A stretch of DNA of 64,000 bases from Hippopus hippopus (taxonomy: Eukaryota; Mollusca; Bivalvia; Cardiida; Cardiidae). Positions 21,234 through 32,974 of this stretch are shown piece by piece. Within the stretch, counting starts at the first letter, position 1, and each line of letters starts with the position of its first letter. A model generated the notes under the pieces. The model searched no databases and was not told the origin of the DNA. It was given only the letters and a program-made list of their open reading frames with translations. Where the stretch lies: contig OX328112.1 of assembly GCA_946811185.2 (NCBI GenBank), positions 31,899,562 through 31,963,561 of the forward strand, written 5' to 3'. A program made the translations under genes and the position numbers.

Positions 21234-24200
21234 AGACAAATCAATGAGATCATACTCTTTGACTACAATCACAAATCATATTACTTTTTGTGACCAGTCA
21301 CATTTCAAAATCAGTAAATTAGTGTAATAATAGATGCAAAGGGGGAGGAAATAGAGGATAAGATTATACAGCAAGCAGAGAAATGATAAAAGAAACTCAT
21401 CATGCAAGTCAAACAGTAAATGTTACTATTCTTTACCTCTCAAACCAATAAAAACACCTGTAGGCACTTTTACTACCAATGCAGATCTAGGACCAGAGTG
21501 TGGTTTATGCATGCAATATGCTCCTGTTCTCTTATACCATTCTAGATATTCAGTTGTAATTTTAGGTTCAAAGACTACCTATCTAATTGGAAGACAGTAG
21601 AATATTACATGAAAATCTTAAGAGTTCAACAGTAGTTTTAAAAATACATCTAGAAAGGTCGGCCACCGTAGCCCTGGTTTTAAGATCTACACTGTTATTC
21701 TTAGATATGTTCTGGCTTAACACACCTGAACTTTGCTATGATAAAAATCTTACAAAGCACTGAGAACTGAGAATGCTTGTAATATAGACAAAATTCTGTC
21801 CAAAATTTAGCTTCCTTAGATATAGAATTGTCTGGTTAATAGTCTAAAGGATAAGGAACAGAAGAGGAAGGATAGCAAAAGAAACAGACTTCAATCTAAC
21901 TGGAGAAAATAATAATAATGAAATAATCCTAAAAGTGACTTTCACAACTTAACATGTTTTAGTGCACAGAGTGGAACAAGATCAGACTACACAAAACATG
22001 TGTCTTATCTTGGATCTACCTGGCTTGTTACTTCTACAGACATTCTGGCCAAAAACTGCCACGGAAATTGCAACATTTGCAATCACTTTCTTGACTGACA
22101 ATGTCTACTTGTTGTTGTTGTTTTTTTAATACTGTAAGGCTTCAAAGAACCATGAATTAACCATGTTACATAATTTTCCACACATTCAAGCAGCCTCCAT
22201 CATATCTTAATGACAATGCCAAATACAATTTAACTATTTCTTTCATGCAGAGGCATCACAGGTTATTTGCAGAGGATCAACTTTCATAGCATTGTGACAG
22301 ATGTTGAAACCGATCCTCATGAACAATAATCATTGTGTCATGCTCCATGAAAAGGGGTTTAATGCATCTGCAAACATATCGACCCATGTCCAAGGACTAT
22401 TCTACCTCATAATTCCGTTTGTTGTTATGCAAAATGGATTTTATGGATCCATAATTATGAGATATCTTGCTTTGTATACAGTCCATGGAGATGCCTTAAA
22501 ATCCGCTATTGCCAGACTGCCACTCCACTGTTTTGTCTTCTAACATTATTAGTCAGTCCAATGGCTTATCATCCACCTCTACTCAACAATATGCACAAAA
22601 TCCAGTTGAACTTCAATTACTTAAGCAAACAATCTGACATATTACACACCACTTGTCAAATAACATTACTCCCTTTTTCTCCATATTTAAACATCAAGTT
22701 CATGGAACAATGCTAGCAAATCAAATTTTGTAACAGGTTTGTACCTAATGACATTGATAATGTCATTTCATTGGTCACTTACTTTTATACACTAACAAAA
22801 CTAGCGAGTGACTGCTCTAGCATCTAGAAGTATCAGTGTTGTTACAGGCACTGGGTACTAGAGTACTGGTACATATATATCCTGAATGCAGCTACAATTT
22901 CTGTTTCTAAAGGGTCAGTAGTCTGTTTAATTCTGTTCACCACCTAAACAACCATCAAAATAAAAATTTCCATCAAAAGTACAGGGAAAATGGTATACTG
23001 TTCCGACAAGTCTGATCTTGGATTTTGACGTTCCACAACTTCTTCAGATTGCTCTGGTCTAAATTACAATATTTGTCCCTGTTTTGAAATTTGAAAAATC
23101 AACTTCTATTCAGTATGCCAAAGTTAAAAACATAAACCTAATCAGTTTGACCAATTTATGTTTTTTCACGTGTATGCAATAGACCACACTGTCTGACCCT
23201 GAAACTGCAACATCCTGTTTCTCAAAATAAACTATAACCCAAATTTACATCATTTCCATCATCATCTCTGATTTCAGGGTCTGTATTTACCAACCACTCA
23301 TGAAAATATTCTTAGTCTTATGCTGAAGAAATTTCTAAATTTGAAAGTAAAACAACTTCCAAGTGGCTAAACCATTCGGTTTAGCCAATCAGAAGTCATG
23401 TTACTTTTGAATCAAAAGAATTCTTGAGAATTAGACAAAGAAAATCCCTGAAAATGGTTGGTAAATATGGACCCAGCTCTCAAAGAAATGTACCTTGGCA
23501 TCTATGGAGTTAAAACCCATAACCACCTGAAGAATTTTTATGCAGGGTTGGGGAAGAAAATCAACAGAAAGGTTATAAACTCTACACCTAAATAAATGGG
23601 GCCAGTTTTCAACAACAGGAATCTGATTGGTCAACACAGAATGTCTAGCCCAATCAAGAAATCGAGCCTTGGAATTTAAAATTGGACCAATACATAATTA
23701 TTTAGACCTGTTTGTGAATGCCACCCCTGGGGAACCGTTTTAAAGATCTATGAAAAACAATTTATAATGAAACTATATATACATCTATAAATGCCACTAT
23801 TAATATCAACAGAAATAACTAATAGGAATACTAATTTATTAATATATAAATAAACATTTACATAAGAGAACTTTATCATTCAAAGATGGCCAATAAAAGG
23901 AAAAAAAAAAAAACTGATTAGTACTCCAAATCAACTTCTACAGTAATAAGTTCTATAATTCAATGTGTTAGCATTGGTAAAATGCAGCATGCACGCATTC
24001 TAGTTCAGCAACGGTCATACCTCGCATCTAGTAGCTTTTGCTTACACCGGCATGTGGCGTCACTTGAGCCCTGGCTTGCTAGACACTCCCTACATCTAAA
24101 CAAGATGCAGCGATAGAAGAAGAACATATAGATAGATGTAAAGATGTACTAGATAGAGAAAAAAAACACATCTCTCAATACTATTCAGAAAATTGTCATT

Positions 24201-25376
24201 GGATTTATACAGCATAAAACATGTTCATCACTATATGAATGCCTTTTAAAACAGGTGTATAGTTTTTTTTAGACAAGTAGAAATATCTATTTCTATTTCA
24301 TTCTGTCTATTTCATTGGTTTAACTATCAAAGACCTTTAGAATGGTTTCGAAGAATGCTTTGACATTGTCATCTCATCCAATGGCAATCAAATGCTATCT
24401 ATTTTATTTCATCACATGATAGCCTTAAAGCTTGCGATTCATACCAGTTGGTGAAATGAAGATTCCAAGAACACATGCAGGATGTTCCTGCATGTGGTTT
24501 ATTCATTATTGAATGATTTTTTAATCTTACTTCAATAGCGTTTCAGTTATAATTATTGTGGCCAGAGCTCACTTATTCAACTCTTCTGTCTTTGGGAAAC
24601 TCACAGAAGATGGCAGGCTGGTTAGGGACATCATACTGCATTATTCCCAGTTCCTGTTACCACTTCAGAAATCTATCAACAATAATCTAAAATACATGAC
24701 AATTAATGATTCACCAGTCTTAAATTATTCTCAATCAACTTTACTTCAATAGAAAAATTTGATAGGCTGTGACAGTCCACTGAAATGGTCAGAAATTCAC
24801 TCAACACAGCAACTGAACATCATATTTAATCATTAACAATTATCATATCTATTGATCTAAATGTAAGAGTTTATGTGATGAAATAATATAAACTGATTAA
24901 TAACTTATCAGCTTTATGCACTGATAAGTAAAAGCTTCTTGAAAAAGATACACAGCACTCAAAAATCACACAAAGAGAAAAAAATAAAGCTGTTATAAGC
25001 CATACTGTGCTGCAAATACAAAGAATTCAAGGTATCACAATTGTGGTAACCTTCCGTGTACAGGACATTTTTTGTGCTGACCCTTGGTCTTTATGCAAAA
25101 AGACTGTAACACTGACCACATGGACAGTGATTCTGAGCCCATAGATGCCTGTTAGACAAATTCAAACCCCATTATTGCTGAAATTCAGGGTTTTTCTTTT
25201 GCCAAACAGACTCTGCTCTTTAGCTGAGATGTACTTTACAGCAGTTGTTGACTTAAACAAAACATCACAATCACTAGAATAACCAAACTGCAGTAAGCCA
25301 GAAATAATATTTCGAACACTTAACCTGCTGGACAAATCTCTAAGCGCTTTGATTACCAGTGTAGGCAAAATCAGGC
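21234..25376. other. MITE-poor intron stretch around the cassette exon
   Basis: Apart from a decayed hairpin near 21965-22020 and an ATGAGCCATG-type piece at ~22290-22530, I see no recognisable repeat and no ORF of interest here. The only coding signal is the 75-nt candidate exon at 24095-24021. Confidence 0.6.
24021..24095 (-). CDS. PDE1: Candidate Cys-rich cassette exon of PDE1 (25 codons, in frame)
   Basis: Acceptor TCTTGTTTAG and donor GCGAG/GTATGA bracket 75 nt that start with the third base of an Arg codon and end with two bases of another. The exon therefore fits between the exons at 38246-38133 and 19706-19524 without changing frame. It encodes CRECLASQGSSDATC, then RCKQKLLDA. It has four Cys (CxxC and CxC spacing) and a basic second half, and would sit directly after YIDETR, before the acidic EDELSE segment. 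I know of no PDE1 domain like it. It lies in the longest MITE-poor part of the gene. It may be an alternative, lineage-specific or fortuitous exon. Only transcripts can decide. Confidence 0.5.
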
Positions 25377-25553
25377 CTAACCCTTTAACAATCAAGTCTG
25401 ACTTTTTACAACCTTTAGTACGCGGGCTTTTGAAAAAAGAAAAACCTTTGCCAACACAAATTCCATTTTTAGGGTCACATATAACTTGTTGACTGCAAAA
25501 TTAATGCTTTCAATATGTGCACACCTAAAATTTTGCTGTCTTGAAAAGGGTAA
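25377..25553 (-). repeat. TTAA hairpin MITE, degenerate
   Basis: CTAACCCTTTAACAATCAAG, a decayed centre, then CACCTAAAATTTTGCTGTC and GAAAAGGGTAA. Confidence 0.65.
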
Positions 25554-25559
25554 ACATGC

Positions 25560-27000
25560 ACCTTATGTTATTGTAATCACAATCCAATATTTTATGTTCT
25601 CAGCAAAAAGCATAGAAAATGCAGTAACATGTATCATGCATGCACTTTGTGTCAATTTTTCTGTATCATCAGGGCTTGAAAATATTTTCAAGACCAACTC
25701 ATCCTGTAGGACAAATGAATGGAAAAAAATTACAAGTCCTTTGTTTGGGTTCACTCATTCTATAGAAAAAATGTGACAGTTTTTTCACAAGTTACATGGA
25801 TTTTATTTACATCGTCAAAAGAATATGTAAGACTTGGAAAACCACAAATTATAATAACAGGTAAAATTCTGGAAAACAGTTTGCTGAAATACAACTCCTA
25901 TGTCTGACAAATCTTTTCCAACATAGCTAAAACACAGGCAAAAGGTAGTGAACAAAAGACTGATTTTTGACGCCTAAAATCTATAACATTTAACTAAATG
26001 CTGGGAAACACTTATTTAATTGTTTGAAATTTTTCCAGTAACAAACTTTTGATCTTTTGTTTTAATCATAATTTACGCATTCATTGAATTCTGTTATATA
26101 ATATCCAAGATTCACACATAGCTCAAGTTCGAATCATTTTGGTGTTAATCTGTACAGGCTGCATAACAGCTGATTCTACAATGTATTTAAGAATTTTCTG
26201 GCATATTTCAATCCAGGTAATGTCTGTTTCAATAGTTATTTAATTTGGCTTTGTGTCAATTCTTTATAGTAATATCACATTATTATTCATTAGTCTGACA
26301 GTATGACTGATGGCCAAAAGCCTCTTGTCCTGACCTCGAGTTCCTTTGTCCTGATTTTCAAGCCATGGTCATGCATTTATATCTGTATAGAGCATCATTG
26401 TCAAATAACAACAATGTGCTGCTCTCTAATTTTTTGTATTTATTTTGCGATTTATTTTGTACTTATAAAGGGAAGGTATATGATAAAAGGAACATTACAA
26501 CAGGCTGCATTTCTGTGTGGTCAGATCAGGCCCTTTATGTGGAGGGAAGTTCGCATCAGATTAAATCTTGGGTCTCCTCCAATAGTTGAGTTCAATCTAA
26601 TGAACTTTTAGATGATAAGTGAATGAAACACATATTTTCTGTACTTGGACAACATAGACTTGTAGCAGTATCACAGCTATCACGAATCATGATGTATCAT
26701 GATCATGAATCAAAATAACAGACAGTGAACACCAAATATTATACTTCCAGCTCTGTTCTGCCTAATCTTGTTCTATACAATTTCACAAAAGCACCTATGT
26801 TGGCCTTTGCAGGCCGAAAGTTACATTAGATCATTAAGATATGAAAACTTTGATCAGCATGAGTTATTAAACATATAAAGCGGCAGTGCTAGATGTTAAA
26901 ATGCTTTTAAAAAGCAAATGTTAAAAAAATCTTCCATTTCAAGTTTGTCAATGGCCATAAAAATCCAAATCAACAACAATTAAAATAAAGAAAGCATCTG
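25560..27000. other. Intron without recognisable features
   Basis: I see no exon with family similarity, no clear repeat family and no RNA gene here. Short open frames at 25486-25907 and 26303-26611 lack splice context and homology I can recognise. Confidence 0.5.
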
Positions 27001-27001
27001 A

Positions 27002-27242
27002 TTATCTCTTTACCAAACAACAAAATTTTAGACTTGAAAATTAAATTCCAAATTGAAACCACTTAGTTGACAAACTAAATGTGGCTCAACTGAGGAGACA
27101 ATCTGTCTTTGAAAGGGTTGAAAAATCATGGATAAATGAGACAATGCTGGTTAACAGCATTTTCTCCTTTTCTGACATTTTCTTTTTAAACGCTTTCATC
27201 CCCTGGGTCATTAAAACATGAGATTGTTTGGTAAAGGGCTAA
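27002..27242 (+). repeat. TTAA hairpin MITE
   Basis: TTATCTCTTTACCAAACAAC to GATTGTTTGGTAAAGGGCTAA, with a partly duplicated A arm (AAATTCCAAATTGAAACC) and a diverged hairpin. Confidence 0.8.
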
Positions 27243-27408
27243 TTTAAAACTCTAGAGCCAACCATTGATTGCAAGCCATCAGTTCTTACCACATACCTCA
27301 ACCAATCTACACTAGATTCTCTATGCCTACAACAAACAGTTGCATGAATTCATTTAGCCTTTTTCCACACTAGTCAGATTTGATCTAAATATTGCTGTTT
27401 TAAGGATA

Positions 27409-27609
27409 GGGCACCCTAATGGGATCCGTGTAACATCGGTTTTCATCGCCAAAAAAACGTAGAGATTCGGCTAAGACTCGGACAATCCGTAATCGATCGG
27501 CCAGTTGACACTGGTTCCCCGAACTGCTTATGGAATACCCGAGTCTTAGCCGAATCCGTACGATTTTGACAATGAAAGGCGATTTTGCATGAATCCCATT
27601 TGATTGCCC
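27409..27609. mobile_element. 201-bp TA-flanked palindromic MITE
   Basis: Left GGGCACCCTAATGGGATCCG and right inverse ATCCCATTTGATTGCCC. Long arms share ATTCGGCTAAGACTCGG with its inverse CCGAGTCTTAGCCGAAT. TA flanks both sides (27407-27408 and 27610-27611). It is the only copy here and is CpG-richer than its surroundings. Confidence 0.8.
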
Positions 27610-27718
27610 TACCCTAAATTAGGTTTCTTGCAAGAGTGCAGATTTCAAATGGAACAGCACACTTTCTGCAGTCTATCTCAGATCTAAAATATACTTTAAA
27701 GGACCTTTAGTTATGCTT

Positions 27719-27850
27719 TTATCCTTTACCAAACAATCTTGAGTTTTAACAATGCTGAGGAAGAAGGCAATTGAAAACATTGTGGGAAAAGAAGAAAATG
27801 CTGATAACCAGCATTTTCTCCTTTACCCACAATGTTTTCTATCCTATCAG
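27719..27850 (-). repeat. TTAA hairpin MITE, A arm lost
   Basis: TATCCTTTACCAAACAATCT and an intact hairpin around GATAACC, ending in TTTTCTATCCTATCAG. Confidence 0.75.
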
Positions 27851-27999
27851 AAAACTAAAGCCATTAGGGCCATTTTTGACTGTTGTCCACAGTTACTTCA
27901 AATTGAAAAAATCAACTAGAACTGTTGCTGGAAGACAAATACCCCATCTGATATCTTATCACTGAATGACTGCCACTTTCCAAACCCAAAAAGTAACAA

Positions 28000-28745
28000 A
28001 GGACAATAACTCTAAAAGTTCTAAAGATAGAGTTACAGGTCTTGCACACTGCACTTTTGTCCTCAGTGTAATCTATCTGTACTTCAAGTCAATAGTTTAA
28101 TTTATACTTTGGAAGTTATGCTGTGGACAAAGACCCAAAGGGTAAAATAACAAAGGACAAAAGCTTCAAAAACACTGCAGAGTTATGGCCCTGTACACTG
28201 CACTTGTTCTCAATGAGATCTGTTTTTGAAGTTCATAACTTTTATACTTTGGAAGTTATGCTCCAGACAAGATTTCAACCGATACATGGATGGATGGAAA
28301 GACTGACAAAGGGCAATAACTTCTAAGTAATGAAGACAGTTATCGATCTTGTGCACTGCACCTGTCCTCACAGTGATCTATCTGTGTCTGAAGTATGAAG
28401 TCAATAGCTTTTATACTTTGGAAGTATTATGCACAGGACAGAAAACCCAAAATGTAAAATAAAGGGCAATAACTCTACAAATACGAAAAAGAGTTACAGA
28501 TCATGTGCACTGCATGTCCTTAATGTGACCTATCTGTTTTTGAAGTTTGAGGTCAATAACTAAGGGCAATCACTACAAAAACAATGAAGACAGAGTTATA
28601 GACCTTGAGCACTACCCTTGTCCTCAACAAGATCTATCTGTGTTTGGAGTCAATAGCTTTTATACTTTGGAAGTCATGCTCCTGTTAAGATTTCAGGTGA
28701 CATAATGGATACACCGATGGACCAATGGACAATGTGACTCCAGTT
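28000..28745. mobile_element. Tandem AAAGGGCAATAACTCT repeat (pearl-like core)
   Basis: About five divergent units of 100-165 bp, each with (A)AAGGGCAATAACT, GAGTTA(C/T)AG(A/G)(T/C)C, TGCACTGCAC, GATCTATCTGT and CTTTTATACTTTGGAAGT. Ends at TGACTCCAGTTTAACCCC and a C run (28748-28760). Such units are widespread in bivalve genomes. Confidence 0.65.
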
Positions 28746-29619
28746 TAACCCCCCCCCCCCAACTTTTTGAGGGCTTGACAAACAGTAACATCTGCGCATT
28801 ATTTATTACCAATTTGATTTGATACAAGACTTTTAACCTGAAAATAAGCAGGGGTGTGGGGGCAGCAGCCCCCAAACAGTACCGTCATGTCCAGTAATCT
28901 TGCCCACTTCAGTAGATTCCTGTTCAGAAAGTTTGTTTGGTGAATTCTACCCATTTCTACAGTGTTTCTTAGACAATAGTCATTTGGAATAACAAAGAAA
29001 CCTTTAGAAAGTAACTTTAGCCGATTTTTGTTCCTGAGAGTGTCTACAATTTGTATACGACATCATCCTGACTAACTATTCATAAACACACCCTATGACC
29101 CAATTCCCAATAAGGTTGGTTGTAACACTTTTTATCTGTCTGTCAAACGAGTAATTCATGTCTCATCACAAAGACAAATCAATTAACACATATTTTAAAA
29201 CTTTATAAGATATTAAGAAACGGTTTTAACATTATTTTCTTTATTTACATGCAACCCACAGATGATAAATTCATTGCCTATTTGTCGCCATGTTGTCAAA
29301 GTTCTAAATCAACGGCTCTAATCAAGCATAACTATTTCTTTTCTACAGTAATTCTTTGTATGGGTCACAAATACTTGCAGAAATCCTTTGCAGTGATGTT
29401 ATTTAATTTAAGTGTGCAAGATCACCTGACAGTTGTTTGCCGGATAAAACCTCATGGTTAGTGTTTACTTCTTGAATGTGTTGTTGTTTGGCATAGTATG
29501 GTTTTAGTTCGCATGCTAACCATTAGTTTTCAAAACAATAATCTGGGTTGGTAGACGCTTGCAAGAAAGGTATTCAACGGCGTAATACGAGAGAGAGGGA
29601 ACTATTTTTTATTGTGCAT

Positions 29620-31480
29620 ATTTCTTTTTTATTACTGTTAACCGGTCCTTTAATGTGCATTAATACTGGTACGTGACTTTTCTACAGGCATTTCTTTTCT
29701 CACTACATTCATAGAAAAGTGTCTTTCTATATCACAACATTTTGTACCTTACAAATTCATATCTGTATCACTGTAAGGAAGGATTGTGGAGAAGGAAGTA
29801 TCATAATATGCTACAGACAAGCATTACGTATTAACAATGTATGCTTTTCTAAGGCATTGCGATCTGATAGAAGACCATCAGTGTTGGTATGGTAACAGTT
29901 CGCCGATGCCTTTGAAACACACATTTTAATATTCTTATTTTCCCCCAAAACATTCTGAGCCCCTTTTTGCCTCTGCATTCGTCCCCAGGAGAAACCCTTC
30001 TCCGGGAAGATCTTCCCTTCCGTGCATTGTCAATTTATAGCATCGTTGCTATATATTGGTATGGGAATGGTTCACCTATCGTGCATAAATACACTGTGAT
30101 TATTGAAACTTACAGCAAAGCCCTAACTTTGTCTTACTGCATGTGCATTAATACGGGTACGTCACTTTTCTACAGGCATTTATTTTCATATCATCTTCAT
30201 AGAAAACTGTCTGTGTATATGAGAACATTTTCTGCCTTATAAATTGATGATTCGTATCACTGTAAGGAACTATTGTGCACCAGAAAGTAGCATATTATGT
30301 AACAGACAGGCATTACATATTAACACTCCATGCTTTTCTAAGGCATTGCCAACCGTCAGAAGACCATCAGTATTGGTATTGTAACGGTTCGCCGATGCCT
30401 TTCAAACGTGCATTTTAATATTCTTGTTTTCCCCCCCCAAACATTCCGAGCCCCTTTTTGCCTGTGCATTCCTTCCCAAGAGAAACCCTTCTCCCAGGAA
30501 GATCTTCCCTTCCATGCAATATAAAGATTGTCAATTTATACCATCGTTGCTATATATTGGTATGCGAACGGTTCACCTATCGTGCATAAATACACTGTGA
30601 TTATTGAAACTTACAGCAAAGCCCTAACTTTGTCTTACTGCATGTGCATTAATACGGGTATGTGACTTTTGTAAAGGCATTTCTTTTCTCAATACATTCA
30701 TAGAAAAGTGTCTTTCTATCTCACAACATTTTCTACCATAGAAATTAATGATTTGTATTAATGTAAGGAAGGATTGTGCACTAGAAAGTAGCAAAATATG
30801 GTACAGACAGGCATTACATATTAACAATGTATGCTTTTCTAACGCATTGCAAACGGTTAGAAGACCATCACTGTTGGTATGGTGACGGTTCGCTGATGCC
30901 TTTGAAACGCACATTTTAATATTCTTGTTTTCCCCAAAAACATTCCAAGCCCCTTTTTGCCTGTGTATTCGTCCCCAAGAGAAACCCTTCTCCCGGGAAG
31001 ATCTTCCCTTCCTTGCAATAGAAAGATTGTCAATTTATAGCATCATTGCTATATATTGGTATGGGAACAGTTTGCCTATCGTGCATAAATATCCATGTCC
31101 ATTTATTCATAGAAAAAATTGTGTCAGTACCATGGTAATGTTATGTTGCGGTAAAACGGATCGCTTTGGGTAAAACCTGGTAATCTTTCGGCATGGTGAA
31201 GTATTCAGTTTAAACATTGCATGATATTGTAAATGGTCGCGAACCGTTACCTGACCAAAACCATTGTAATGTGCATTTTTAATTTTCTTCTCTTCCCCCC
31301 AAAACATTCCGAGCCCCTTTTTGCCTGTGCATTAGTCCCCAAGAGGAACCCTTCTCCCTGGAAAATCTTTCCTTCCATGCAATATAAAGATTGTCTATAT
31401 ATTAACACCGTCGCTATATATTGGTATGGGAACGGTTCGCATACACTCCATAAATATGGTGTGTTTATATAGTACAGCGA
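29620..31480. repeat. ~490-500-bp satellite, about four units
   Basis: ATGTGCATTAATAC starts at 29653, 30141 and 30642 (488 and 501 bp apart). TTTTAATATTCTTGTTTTCC and CCGAGCCCCTTTTTGCCTG recur at ~29925, 30412, 30913 and 31280. The last unit is internally deleted. Each unit has CGTTGCTATATATTGGTATG and GCATTGC..ACGGTCAGAAGACC. The first unit is partial. Unlike the other repeats, it was seen only here. Confidence 0.85.
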
Positions 31481-31505
31481 ACTATTAGTTTTCCACACAG
31501 TGTTA

Positions 31506-32968
31506 CAGGGGTGCGGAAATCCTACGTCCGACTCGTCCGACTCGGGTAAATTTGACGTCGGACAAGTGGCTTTTTGCAATCTACTCGTCCGCGGACAAGT
31601 AGAAAATGAGGAAGAAATTAAAATAAAGATCTGTATTATATAACATTACCCTTGTGAAATAGAAATGTTCTCTCTGTCTCACTTCGTAAACAACAACATT
31701 TTTAAATTAAATTATGATAAACTATTCCCTGATATCTGAAATCAAAGACAAACGTGGCTGACTCTGATTTTATGCGCTACGCAGGCTTTTTAATGATTTT
31801 GACTGCGCTGCAAATACGGCCGAAATGTTGTGGTTTCTTCGCGCCATTTGGTTTGTTTAATGGAGGCAACCATAACCGAACCGAGTCATTTTTTGCGCAT
31901 TATAACACCACACGTAGACTTGACGCGGTTGTCATTTCCCTATCATTCAATATTAAATTCTTTTTTGTCGTTCGCAAAAACTTACAGCTGACAAAAGAAG
32001 TTGTCTTAATTTAACACTGTGGAACACATTCTTACTCGGTTGCAGTAAACGTATTTGAAAGAAAACCAAACACGCTGTCTCCAAGTAGAACATGTCAAGA
32101 ACTGGGACACATTACAAAAGTTTGTTAAAAGGGCTGTCGACGATAAAGGCCAGCGCAGCCTTTTTACTTTCGGCGTAAAACGTTCAAACTCTTTGCAGAT
32201 CGATCTGCAGGTAATCAAATCTCTGCATACCGAGTCTCAATCTGAAATACCGAGTCTCAATCTGAAATGCCGGGTCTGTCAGACATCGCCAATCTTCCGT
32301 TGTCTGAAAAGTAGACAATTATTATCACTGCACATGATGCAAACTCTACATCTCCAGACAATAACCAAGCCTAGCATTTTAACTTCTACGGATAATGATT
32401 CCCTTGTATCATATGATGGCTGGTAAGCAGTTCTGCTGAAGTATTGACTCTGGCACCCATAAGTGTACCACAGTAGTGTTAAAAAGGGCTGTAAGTGCAA
32501 ACACCGAGATATTTAGCCATGGTTTGAGCAGTTATAGTGTAACTGTTGAATCTTTTTCAATTATTAAATTGTTGCACCTTTCTATCTACTGTATGTATGT
32601 ACAGTGCCATTGATTTGTTTTATTGATGTACCTTGAAAGTCAGTCTGCTTTTTCCCAATTTGGCCAAAATCGTGCTTGAATATCCCAAAATGAAAGGCTA
32701 AGGCCCCTTCCCGATTTTTGGGAAAAAAAAAGCCCCGTAAAGGTTTGCTTGATTTATTTTCATCATTATTATTAAAAACATAAGCAAAGCAAATTTAAAT
32801 GGTTAAAGAACATCATTATCTACAAACTACGGTACATTCAGTTAGGTCTTTGTGTGCCATTTAAAATTGTTTTGTTTTGGACAAGTAAGCTTCTCTGACG
32901 GACAAGTAGATTTTTTAGATTTACTTGTCCATGGACAAGTAGATAATTTCAAGATTTCCACACCCCTG
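31506..32968 (+). mobile_element. 1.46-kb hAT-like DNA transposon
   Basis: Ends CAGGGGTGCGGAAATCCT and inverse AAGATTTCCACACCCCTG (two mismatches over 18 bp), flanked by TGTTA on both sides (31501-31505 and 32969-32973). Subterminal inverted blocks share GGACAAGTAG and CTACTTGTCC or CTACTCGTCC. The middle includes a 123-codon frame. CAGGGG ends are typical of hAT elements, but the 5-bp flank is shorter than the usual 8 bp. Confidence 0.8.
32055..32426 (+). pseudogene. Coding remnant within the hAT-like element
   Basis: A 123-codon frame with VKNWDTLQKFVKRAVDDKGQ, RSLFTFGVKRSNS and a later KCRVCQTSP. An upstream in-phase start with good context is not obvious. Lys/Arg-rich sequence with a single CxxC might be the remnant of a zinc-finger-containing transposase N-terminus, but I cannot identify the family. 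Too short for a working transposase. Confidence 0.4.
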
Positions 32969-32974
32969 TGTTAT

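Noticed and set aside
32055..32426. Independent host gene on the plus strand
   Set aside because: The frame sits wholly inside an element with inverted ends and flank duplication, so a transposon origin is more likely.
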